Assembly (NCBI GenBank): GCA_029204225.1
Contig: CM055102.1
Location: 14,451,285-14,515,284, forward strand
Length of the DNA: 64,000 nt
Source of the DNA: Diphasiastrum complanatum
Lineage: Eukaryota > Streptophyta > Lycopodiopsida > Lycopodiales > Lycopodiaceae
Direction: 5' to 3'
Under the pieces are notes generated by a model that saw nothing but the letters and a program-made list of their open reading frames with translations, ran no database searches and had not been told where the DNA came from. Below, piece by piece: positions 1 to 8,991 of this stretch. Each line of letters begins with the position of its first letter. Position 1 is the stretch's first letter. The translations under genes were made by a program, and so were the position numbers.

Positions 1-24
1 GAGAACCAAAGCAAGGGGGCCGAG

Positions 25-918
25 GTGAAGGATGGAGCTTCAATTTCAAAGTGCAAAGGAAAGAAGGACAAGTCCAAGGAAAGGTGTTTCCTTTGTGGAA
101 AGATTCATGAGGCTTGGAGTCTCACAAAGACTTACAAGATTTGTCTTCAAAAGTCCATCATCACACATTTCAAACCTTTAGAAGTTTTTCATTTGGAAGT
201 GCATTGTTTGGTTCAAGATGCAAAGATAAATGTCACTTGGATTTGTTTCATGTCCTTGAAAAGCATTTTGCTCAGAACTTTAGAAAAGTTCAAATTTACT
301 GTTATGATCCAAGAGAAACCAAGAAAGATTAAGGAGGAGCAATCACAAAATGAAAATAGTTTCATTTATGCTCTCATGAAATCTTATGAAGAACTATTGT
401 GCTTTGAAGGGATTTTTGTATTTCAAAGGTGGATTAAGGCAATACTAGTTGAGTGTGATGCCTTAATAGATAGCAAAGCATGTTTTCCTTGTAAACTTAC
501 ATTGAATATGAAGTCAAGGAAATGGAAATGTCTTCATAATGTATTTTTTGTTGGTTTCAATAAGATCATGAATGATGTGTTCATTCATAATGTTGAAGAT
601 TGTAAATTTTCAATTTTAAAGGCAAGTTGTAAACTTCTTATGAGAATAAGTGAAGCATCCAAAGTGGACACTTATATCCATAAGCAAGTAGTTAGCCTTA
701 TTGAGATGGAAATACTTCTTGATTTCAATATTAGAAAAATCATGCCAAGTTGTGGTGAATTTTGGACTTATGTTTCTAGCATAAGTAATGTTGATGATCA
801 TATGAAGTGCACATTATATGATAATGTTTGTTGTGATCATTTTGAGACATGGAGGTCTTGGATTTCCATCAAGGAGGAGCACCAAGAAGTTGATCTTGAG
901 GAGTCATCTCAAGGTTAA
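25..918 (+). CDS. Retrotransposon ORF: gag/integrase relic plus first domain-X repeat
   Basis: 297 codons open from the start Met to a TAA at 916-918. Residues about 20-35 hold a broken zinc knuckle (CFLCGK-IHEAW, last Cys absent). The following stretch carries integrase C-terminal similarity only in a shifted frame (114-332, ending in YCYDPRETKK). From about residue 105 the frame encodes domain X, with a WIKAILVECDA segment and ASCKLLMRISEASKVDTYI near residues 198-218. The latter is almost the same as a segment of the 858-residue ORF at 53778-56354. The next ORF continues in the same frame after the single TAA, so this was probably one longer protein. Its function is unknown. It is rich in Cys, Ser, Phe and Ile, and no catalytic motif was recognised. 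Confidence 0.6.
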   Translation: MKDGASISKCKGKKDKSKERCFLCGKIHEAWSLTKTYKICLQKSIITHFKPLEVFHLEVHCLVQDAKINVTWICFMSLKSILLRTLEKFKFTVMIQEKPRKIKEEQSQNENSFIYALMKSYEELLCFEGIFVFQRWIKAILVECDALIDSKACFPCKLTLNMKSRKWKCLHNVFFVGFNKIMNDVFIHNVEDCKFSILKASCKLLMRISEASKVDTYIHKQVVSLIEMEILLDFNIRKIMPSCGEFWTYVSSISNVDDHMKCTLYDNVCCDHFETWRSWISIKEEHQEVDLEESSQG

Positions 919-1716
919 AGTGTGGCAAGGATTGAGGAGGAGAGTCCTTCTCAAGTTATGATTCCAAGAAGAATATCAAGAGACATGGTTGAGCTCATAT
1001 GGCTCACATTTCAAGGGAAAGAGGAGCACATTTCAAGTAGTATACATCTCATGCTTGTTTCTCTTATGTCATTTGGTGAATCAATTTGCTTTAGTGAGAC
1101 TTTTGCATTTCAAAGTTGGAGTAAAGCAATACTAGTTGAGTATGGTGTCTCTCTTAAGAACATAGTTGATGTTCTTAATGATATGAAATTGATTTTAGAT
1201 CAATTAGAAAGCAAATGGTTATTTCATCAAATGTATGCTCTTGAGTCTTGCAAGAGCAAGAGTGATTTGTCCACTCATAGTGTGAACAATTGTCTTTTTT
1301 CATGTATTGAGGCAAATTGTAAACTCTTTATGAGAGAAAGTGAATCATCCTCTAAGGAAACTTATCTCCATAATGAAGTATCTAGCCTCATTAGATCTGA
1401 GATTAGCATGGAAACCAAGCATGAAGATATGATACAAACTCTTTGTTATTATAGCATGCATAGTCTTGCCAATGTTGATGAGCCTAATCCTCAAGATCTT
1501 GGTAACATGATGTTGGATCTTTGTGATCCTCATGAGTCAAGAAGGACTCTTTATTTTATCATGGAGTTGCAGCTATTTTCAAGGAGGAGGAGCTTTTGGA
1601 TCAACCATATGCTTCAAGGATGGAACAAATCAATGAAAGAGGTGCTAGGATGGTGCAAAGCTCTCAAGTTCATCAAAAAAGTCAACATCAAAGAGGCATT
1701 ATCATGGATACGGTGA
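919..1716 (+). CDS. Retrotransposon ORF: second domain-X repeat
   Basis: This stretch continues the frame of the preceding ORF past one TAA codon. About 265 codons encode a second, diverged copy of domain X: WLTFQGKEEH, FQSWSKAILVEYG, a Cys-containing IEANCKLFMRESESSSKETYL segment, DLCDPHESRRTLYF, and a C-terminus KEALSWIR. The nested element's 858-residue ORF has matching blocks in the same order (WLTLHGKEGH, KAILVLYDA, EANCKLLLRLSEASKVDTY, DLHDPYEAWK, KEILSWIW). Conserved order and a conserved end suggest a once-functional protein rather than chance reading frame. There is no Met at the start, so it is unlikely to be translated alone. No known family was recognised. Confidence 0.6.
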   Translation, partial: SVARIEEESPSQVMIPRRISRDMVELIWLTFQGKEEHISSSIHLMLVSLMSFGESICFSETFAFQSWSKAILVEYGVSLKNIVDVLNDMKLILDQLESKWLFHQMYALESCKSKSDLSTHSVNNCLFSCIEANCKLFMRESESSSKETYLHNEVSSLIRSEISMETKHEDMIQTLCYYSMHSLANVDEPNPQDLGNMMLDLCDPHESRRTLYFIMELQLFSRRRSFWINHMLQGWNKSMKEVLGWCKALKFIKKVNIKEALSWIR

Positions 1717-2007
1717 TTTCGGATCGAATCAAGCTCATTGGCTGATCTTCACACCTTTTGACCAGCAAGGATCCATATTTGAAGACCAATTCAACCCATG
1801 GATTCAATCTCAATATCATCATATTTTTATCAAGTTAGTTTTGAGGAGGAGTGTTAAAACTGGCAAAAGCTAACTTGATCAAATCTTGTAAATACCATTA
1901 TGAGTAGTACATATCATCATTAGACATGTGTGGAGCCTGTTCCCATGTGTGAAATAAATGCATTTATCATTTAGATGAGTCATATAGGTTGTACATACCA
2001 TTTCATT

Positions 2008-2205
2008 TGAATTTACAAGTATCGAAAAAAAATATATACTGACTAAAAAAATATAGAATTTTTCGAGTTGATCCAATATCGAAAAATTCTGAAAACTTCT
2101 AACCTGAATTTTTCGATCCTTTGAACAGAAATTCGAGCCTTTTGTTCTGGGTTTTCAGGATGCTCATTATTGAATGGATTTGAGGCTGAGCATCAAATTC
2201 CAACA
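2008..2205. repeat. Dispersed ~200-bp repeat, copy 1
   Basis: About 200 bp here matches 8690-8898 in the same orientation, from TTTACAAGTATCG to GAGGCTGAGCATCAAATTCC. Both copies contain an internal inverted repeat (GAATTTTTCGA...TCGAAAAATTC here). No protein is encoded. It may be a SINE- or MITE-like element. This copy sits inside an LTR. Confidence 0.55.
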
Positions 2206-2330
2206 TCTAACTAGGAATAAGAGTTATAATTGGAAGAAGACATAAATCACAAAGCTAATAAAATTAGAAGACCGTGACCCAAGATTTAATGCAACTTCGA
2301 ATCTATGTTATTCTCTCAAAATCGGAATAA

Positions 2331-2695
2331 AAAAAACTAACAAAGAATCTCATTGTGTGGTCAATTGTTTGAAAACGGTCTTGATTTAAAATTTGATGTT
2401 GACACATGTATAATCAAGAGTGAGGATGAGGTGAGAGCTAGAGGATCTAGATTTGGTTTTGATCAAGCTAGATTCTAGTGAGAGTGCTACCATTTGTGAT
2501 GTTGCCTACAAGACCAAGATCTCTCAAAAAGATTTGTGGCAAAAATTGGGCCATCCCAATTTCAAGGCCATGACATCCATGGTCAAAGATGGAAAAGCTA
2601 TTGGATTTTCAAAGTCCATATCAAAGGAGCTTCAACCTTGTGAGAAATTGCCAAAATATGGCAAATCTAGCTTTATCAAAACCGTGTAGGTTGTA
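2331..2695 (+). pseudogene. Copia pol fragment (GAG-pre-integrase region)
   Basis: Frames in this stretch read as the region between protease and integrase of a copia polyprotein: a GLDLKFDVDTCIIKSEDEV segment, then DLWQKLGHPNFKAM, the usual LWHxRLGH zinc-binding start of integrase. At least one stop (near 2476) and a frame change break it. The protease and integrase core are missing. The fragment lies within the 3' LTR of the domain-X element. Confidence 0.6.
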
Positions 2696-3194
2696 CGTAG
2701 GTGGGATCCACACGTGTATAGTAAATTTTTTGGAGTTATTGAGAGTTTCTACATTTTGAGCTATTTGGTTTTCTCTCTCTACATGAGGATTGGTGCTTGG
2801 ATTCTCTTTCTACCCGAGAGCAAGGCTTTTTTGTACTTAGTTTTTTACATCGACAAGTCTCCACACGTGTGAATGTACTTTGGTGAATGATATGTGCATG
2901 TTTCATTGTGTTCTTTCCTTATATTTGTGAGAGAGATCTTGGATTTCAATCTATGCTTGATCTTTGTGCAATCACTACATCTTAGAAGACCGTAATCACA
3001 CTTTTAGGGAGACCCACACGTAAAATTCAACAGTAGACATGAAGCGACCTGTCTCTTATCTTTAAGATTGATGGTGTTTAGTACTATATATGACAAGACA
3101 ATGAAGTTGGATGCTTTCCAATCTATATTTGTTGTTGATAAAGCAATTTCATAGAATAACTATTTTTGTAATAGTTTGAATAGTATCATAAAAG

Positions 3195-3665
3195 ATGAAA
3201 CATCATTTGCTTTGGAAATATTTGTGTCCAACATGCTTTGTGCATGATCATTCCAATGTAAGGACCAAAGAAAATCCTACATCAATGATGATAGGAGTAA
3301 TGGTAGTTTCTTTCTCTTCAAGTAGAGATTGTAGAATCTACATGTATTACATCAAAGAAGTTGTCCATGATGGAAATATGGTCTTTCATGAGTGGAAGAC
3401 TTGCAAACTTGAAGTAGCATGTATGGATCAGCGCCTTGTCCAAATCATTGATGAATTGGAGTCAAGTCAAGAGGAGGAGCAAGCTCAAGACCCAAGGACT
3501 CCAAGAAAAACCTTGAGTAGCAAGATGGAGCCATCAAGGCTCACCCATATGAATCAAGCAAGGCAAGTTGAATTTGGCAACATTCTTTATGCACTTCATA
3601 ACTTAATTCATATTTTATCAAGTGCACAAAATGCCTTGGAATTCATAGCTTGGCATAATGTATAG
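3195..3665 (+). pseudogene. Copia pol fragment (integrase C-terminus to RT linker)
   Basis: The frame holds the copia integrase C-terminal signature in worn form (CFVHDHSNVRTKENPTSMM, then YYIKEVVHDGNMVFHEWKT), followed by the acidic linker and the 'EPSRLTHMNQARQVEFGN' type sequence that precedes reverse transcriptase. The same arrangement appears better preserved at 39651-40000. RT sequence ends soon after the linker. The fragment is not functional. Confidence 0.6.
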
Positions 3666-3838
3666 TTTTGAAGTTTGCTACATGTATATACACACATTTA
3701 TGGAACAAGTTATCAGCTGAAGCCTGTCTTTGCGCCTTTTGTCATGCGCCCAACTTCAAGCATTTTTGTACTCAGTTTTGATTATTATCAGAGTGCAAGT
3801 TTTGTCTACTGTTGTTGTTCTATTGCACATTGTAATAT

Positions 3839-4003
3839 TTGATCCATCTTCAGGACTGGTTCCAAAACTACAAACCTTTCACCCATTCTAGAGTTGTGCA
3901 ACTTGGAGACAACTCAAAACATTCCATTGAAGGTGAAGGGACAGTCAGGGTCAAATTTCAAAGAGGTGTTGTTAAGTTGATGTCCAATGTCCTCAATATC
4001 ATG
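3839..4003 (+). pseudogene. Copia protease-region fragment
   Basis: A short frame reads DWFQNYKPFTHSRVVQLGDN followed by IEGEGTV and a hydrophobic SNVLN segment. This is the typical stretch just after the catalytic DSGA motif of copia proteases. The catalytic Asp itself is not seen. It is an isolated fragment between other relics. Confidence 0.5.
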
Positions 4004-4079
4004 TCGAATGTATGCTTCTCTATGATTATTTATAACTGATAAATCTCTTATTGTTTTGTCTGATTTATTCAATACTTCA

Positions 4080-4410
4080 TTTTTTGGCGATGAAATCACT
4101 TGTGCTACCGATTTCAAAGTTGGTTGCTAAAATTGAACGCGACTTTCGTCATTATGCCTTGTTCAATATTGATAGACATAGTCATGCATTAGGAAAGAAG
4201 GCCAAGTGTCGTTGCACTCGATAAGTCGCTTACAGTCTTCAACTTGTCAAACCGACTCACTTCACCTCCCTCTTTCCAAGGGGGGAAGAATGTTACGTCC
4301 ATGTCTAGTATGAGGGATTCGGAATAGTTCCTGACATAGATAGCCGGTCACTCCAATGTATGTGGTTATTAGTTATGCCTTGTCATTCCGAGTTTGGCAA
4401 GTATAGTAAT
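4080..4410 (+). mobile_element. Possible Ty3/gypsy 3' end and LTR start
   Basis: A purine-rich run (AAGGGGGGAAGAA, about 4278-4290) is followed directly by TGTTACGTCC. This is the polypurine tract and LTR start pattern common in plant Ty3/gypsy elements. The LTR appears cut off near 4415, where an opposite-strand copia fragment begins. The call rests on this short pattern alone. Confidence 0.3.
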
Positions 4411-4416
4411 TAATAA

Positions 4417-4790
4417 TCATATGAGGGCCTTGAATCTGAGATGGTGCTCCTTTGATAGAGCCTTTGTGAAGTAATTTGCTGCCATTGATTCTATTATGTA
4501 GTAGACTAATAATACCTCGTTGCTTTGCACTTTCTCTCTTAAATAGTGATACTTGATTTCGATATGCTTGCTTCGAGAATGAAATCTCGGATTAAGAGAG
4601 AGAGCTATGGTGCTTTGGTTGTCACAAAAGATGGTCGTTGAATGTGACTGTACAAGGTCAATTTTCGCTAGCAGGTGCCTCAACCAAATTGCCTCCTTTG
4701 TAGCATTCGTGGCAACAATGTACTCTGATTAGATTGATGATAATGCTACTAAGCTCTACTTTTGGTTGTTCCAAGAGATTGGGCCTTGAT
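4417..4790 (-). pseudogene. Copia RNase H fragment
   Basis: Read on the minus strand from 4790, the frames give the copia RNase H end: a worn 'SEYIVATNATKEAIWLRHLL', then IFCDNQSTIALSLNPRFHSR, SKHIEIKYHYLRE and ANYFTKAL. The part before 4684 contains a stop. Only the last third of RNase H remains. It faces opposite to the copia pol that starts at 4791. Confidence 0.75.
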
Positions 4791-7516
4791 TGTATAAAAA
4801 TACAAATCCAGACCTACCTGCAGATCAATTACATCAAACCCATGATGATTCGTCAGATATTCGATGGCACAGGAGACTATGCCATATGAACTCAATGACA
4901 TTGTATCAAGCAAGCCATCATGGAGCTATCAAAGGGGTGAGCATCTCGAATGCAACCAGTTCGACGACCTGTGATGCATGTATAAAAGGTAAGATGTCAC
5001 GTACTCTTTTTGTCAAGGACTCCTACAGACAACAAAGATTCTAAAGCTAGTACATTTGGACATCTGCGGACCTTTCGACGTGATCTCAGTAGGAGGCTTG
5101 AAGTACTATATCACCTTTATTGATGATTACAGTAAATTCGTCCGAGTCTACTTCATTCACAACAAATCAGAGGCATTTGACAAGTTCACATAATATGTGA
5201 ATTGGACAGAAAGATGCACAAAAAATAAGGTGTTAGCAGATCAGAACAGATCGGGGTGGAGAACACATCTCAAACCGATTCACTGATTTCTGCAATGATC
5301 GAGAAATCATTCACAGAAGGACAACATCCTATACACCGCAGCACAATGATGTTGCAGAAAGAAAGAACAGAACTCTCATGGAAGCCGCTAGGTGCATGAT
5401 GGCCTATTTGAAGGCTCCAAGAGTGCTGTGGGCTAAAGAAATAGCTACAGCTGCCTACATTCAGAACAAGAAATGAAAATCTGGTGTTCCTCACACAACA
5501 CCACATGAACTATGGTGGGGTAGAAAACTCACTCTAAGTCATGTTCGAATCTTTGGCTGTGGAGCATATGCACACGTTCCTGACAAGCTTCGGAAGAAGC
5601 TTGATGAGAAAGCAGAACAAGGATATCTTGTAGGATATGACAATCATTCGTCATACTACAGAATTTATATGCCAGAGACAAACACAGTGAAGACAATCAG
5701 AGACGTCAAGTTCAATGAGACCAGAACAATGGCCAACAATGATCCTGTCAATTATGAAGTTCTTGGAAGACAATATTATGATCTACCAATTGTGATAGAG
5801 GGAGCAAAGGACGAACACTCAGACGAAGATGTTCGAGTCAAGTGACAAATCAGACAAAGAAAAATTCGCAAGCCTGCCTACTGCTACTACACCTGTAAAC
5901 CGAAACGGTTCCGGACCTAGCAGAACAGAAAATCTGAAGAGTTTTGTGGATTCAGTGGAGAACCACAAACATTCAAAGAAGCAATTGAATGTCCAGAGAA
6001 GGACAAATGGATCCAAGCCATGAACAAAGAAATCGAATCCATGAAGAAGAATGAGGTATCATACACTACAACCAGTGCTAGGGAAGCAAAAAACAGTGCA
6101 ATGCAAATGGGTTTACAAACTCAAGTATGGACCGAATGGAGATGTTTCGAGATACAAGGCCAGATTTGTAGGGAAGGATTTTTCTTAGAAGTACGACATC
6201 GACTACACTAAGACCTTTTCTCCAGTGGTGAAGCATGCTTCCTTACGCCTACTATTTGCATATGCAGCTACATACGACCTCAAGATTCACATCATTGATG
6301 AGAAGACAACATTCCTACATGGCAAATTAGACGAAGAAGTCTATATGGATCAACCTCCAGGCTACATTTCGAACTCACTTCCTACTTTTGTATATGTGAA
6401 CGACACCCTGATACAATGCAGAAGCAAATACTTGATTGCAGAAGTGAAGAATGAGATCTTGAAACATTTCGAGAATATAGACCTAGGAGAAGCCAGATGA
6501 TATCTTGGCTTATAGATTGTCATAGACTATGACGAAGAGAGATTATACTTTCATCGGTCCAAAAATATACCCAAAAAATTCTAGAAGATTTTGGAATGAT
6601 GAATTGCGAAGAAACAACTACTCCAATGCTTGCAGGAACAATCTTGACAAATGAAGATTGTTCGAAGACTGAGAGGTAAGAGAATTGATGCAACACACAC
6701 CATATAGGAAACTAATCAGATCACTAATGTATCTTGCAAATAACACACGCCCTGAAGCTTATGCCATGTTCAAGATGAGTCAATTCAGTACGAATCCAGA
6801 CTCGACTCATTGGAAGATCGCACTTGCAGTACCTTCAACTAACGAAGGATTTTGGGTTGTGTTATTCTTGTGATGCAGCAGGATTCCAGATGCTTTCATA
6901 CAGTGATGCTAGTTGGGCATCTCTCAAGGATGACTTCAAAAGTGTCTCAGGAGGATGTACCATCGCAGCAGGAGCAACAATTCTCTGGGTCAGCAGAAAG
7001 CAGACCATCGTAGCTTAGTCATCCTACGTAGCATAATACGTAGCAGCAACAAAGATGGCCAATAAAATCACTTGGCTCAAACAGTTCCTTGACGAATTAG
7101 GTGAAACGAGAAATGAACCTCTGATTTTGCAGATGGACAATACATCCGCAATACACTTGACAAAGGATTCCGTATTTCACTCAAGGACGAAACACATTCC
7201 AATCAAGTACCACTTGATAAGAGATCTGATCGAAAAGAAGAAGCTACAGACTACTTTCGTTGGGACAAAGAAGATGGTTGCTGACATCTTCACAAAGGCC
7301 TTAGACAAAGGTTTGTTCGAGAAACAGAGAGTTAGTCTTGGAGTCATAAAGCTACCACGCTTTGAGAGAGAGCTGAAGAAACGAAATTTTTATGTTACCA
7401 AAGCTCTACTAGCTCTCGATTCCCAACCTCGAAAAATGAAGATCTCAAAGACCTCGAAAACGAAGACCTCGAAGACGAAATGTTCGCGAACAACAGGAGA
7501 AGGTCAAACGACGTGA
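4791..7516 (+). pseudogene. Copia pol (family 1): pre-integrase, integrase, RT, RNase H, decayed
   Basis: A plus-strand copia pol with several stops and frameshifts. 4806-5044 carries the integrase zinc-binding start (WHRRLCHMNS, then CDACIKGKMSR). 5050-5490 is the integrase core in changing frames (LDICGPFDV, FIDDYSK). 5500-5810 is the integrase C-terminus. 5950-6500 is reverse transcriptase and 6880-7330 RNase H (QMDNTSAIHLTKD, RTKHIPIKYH, VADIFTKAL). RT has lost about 60 residues: NSLP runs straight into the catalytic strand at 6390. The catalytic YVDD reads YVND (6393-6404). It is nonfunctional. A family-1 LTR follows. The relatives at 37365-38914 and 51560-60075 show what is missing. Confidence 0.85.
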
Positions 7517-7627
7517 AACGAAAATGTTTGAGACACCCGAAGATCGAATACTTTCGCCACCTCACACTCGAAAGGTCCGAGAAGATCAAAGAAGTACCGT
7601 AAAGTACAAATCCCTAATATGATATGA

Positions 7628-8258
7628 TGATGTCAGCAGAAGAGCATTAGGACATGCCTAATCCGCCGCTCTTATAATCTATGATTAGTTTGAGATTGTT
7701 TAATCTATCTAATCAAGATATTACTTTGAATGTATGTAATTGCTAGATGCACCAAATACATATATAGATACAGATAGACAAAATACAAAATTCAGAAGTC
7801 CGCCAGTGAGCGAGACAATTTTGTAAGCAGGATCCACAGAGATCCAAGTAGTCCGCTAGTAAGCGAGACACTGTTCGTGAGAGAACACCGCTTCTCTCAC
7901 GTTGATGTGTTGTGTGGATCTGTCACACAATACTTTAAATCAAGAGGCTCAATAGATGATGTTGTAGCTGTTATGCACATATCATTCTAGATTGTCAGAT
8001 TTGGATTGAATTGTTGTCTACTTATTGTTCGTGTATCTCATTCGCCTGTTTTATCTATTCCGCACATAGGTTTAATCTTGTTGAATGCTGAATTAACTAA
8101 AACGTAGGTCAGCAGTGTTTGTCTACATTCTGGAGGATTGTAGGAATGATATAGCAGGCAGTGACCAGCAATCATATCCGAATTCCATCCGAACTCATTT
8201 GCGTTTGTTTCGCTTATGATTCTCAATCAGTGCTTTTGGAGCGATTCGATTCACATCA
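7628..8258 (+). repeat. LTR of copia family 1, copy 1
   Basis: This stretch matches 51800-52448 closely, and the adjoining pol 3' end matches as well. In the second copy a tRNA-Met-type primer-binding site follows at once, which fixes the LTR's right end (...CATCA, 8258 here). The left end near 7628 (TGATGTCAGCAG) is inferred from a shared start with 39159 and is uncertain. Non-element sequence follows at 8259. Confidence 0.6.
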
Positions 8259-8689
8259 GATATCATGTCAAAAATCAGTAAAAGAGCGGAAGCTGATGAG
8301 CGAGCTTGGTGTAGAATCGGAAGCGCCACAATTAGCAGCAAAATATTCAAATTGAATGATTCAGACAAATGCTCAATGAAACAATACAGTAGTAAGACTG
8401 AGAATTTGCACTCTAATTAATATCAAACAGTGAGTACAATGCTTGAAGTGATAACTTCAGCTTAAAGTCGTTGAGCATGATAACGCTGGCTACAAAAAGA
8501 TTGATCAAATTAAGAATTATCAGAAGAAGTTTCTTGATGAAAATTCTAGGATTGGTGTACTACAAAATATCTACAACAATCGTTTTGTTGCAGTTATTAC
8601 AATTGCCTCATTACTATTAATGCATGTACAAAGTGGGCGGACTGTCAACGCGAAGTCGTTGGGTCAGATTTTAAATCGATAGTATCAAA
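8259..8689. other. Spacer, no gene seen
   Basis: AT-rich sequence after the LTR. No coding frame, known element or RNA gene was recognised on either strand. Confidence 0.5.
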
Positions 8690-8898
8690 ATTTACAAGTA
8701 TCGAAAATGTACAATGACTTGGAAAATATACACTGACTTGAAAAATATAGAATTTTTCAAGTCGATTTGGTATTGAAAAATTCTAGAAAAATCGATCCTG
8801 AAATTTTCGATCTTTTGCTCATAAATTTGAGCCTTCTGTATCTGGTTTTTCAGGATGCTCATTATTGAATGGAATTGAGGCTGAGCATCAAATTCCAT
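8690..8898. repeat. Dispersed ~200-bp repeat, copy 2
   Basis: This matches 2008-2205, including the internal inverted repeat (GAATTTTTC...GAAAAATTC). The copy ends exactly where a long (CT)n(CA)n microsatellite starts, as a SINE or LINE tail might. Confidence 0.55.

Positions 8899-8900
<2 letters not shown>

Positions 8901-8986
<86 letters not shown>
8901..8986. repeat. (CT)10(CA)33 compound microsatellite
   Basis: An uninterrupted CT run of ten units passes directly into about 33 CA units. The long perfect run implies high length variability. Confidence 0.95.

Positions 8987-8989
<3 letters not shown>

Positions 8990-8991
<2 letters not shown>

Larger units (their letters stand above)
1..3032 (+). 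mobile_element. Non-autonomous copia-derived LTR element, 3' part (domain-X family)
   Basis: The window opens inside an LTR retrotransposon on the plus strand. In order: a gag zinc-knuckle relic (about 80-130), an integrase C-terminal relic in another frame (114-332), two tandem copies of an unrecognised domain (340-1716), a purine-rich tract ending at 1851, and a 3' LTR from 1852. The LTR start resembles the start of the nested element's LTR (minus strand from 53650), so both belong to one family. No reverse transcriptase or RNase H coding lies between integrase and LTR, so the element could not have moved unaided. The 5' end lies outside the window. Confidence 0.75.
1852..3032 (+). repeat. 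3' LTR of the domain-X element, interrupted by insertions
   Basis: The LTR begins TGTTAAAACTGGC just after the purine tract and ends ...AAATTCAACA at 3032. Its first about 150 bp and its end match the family LTR seen at 52856-53650. It carries the family motif TCTTTCTACCCGAGAG near 2810. Roughly 2008-2690 is foreign: a dispersed repeat (2008-2205) and a copia pol fragment (2331-2695). The internal boundaries are approximate. Confidence 0.55.
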
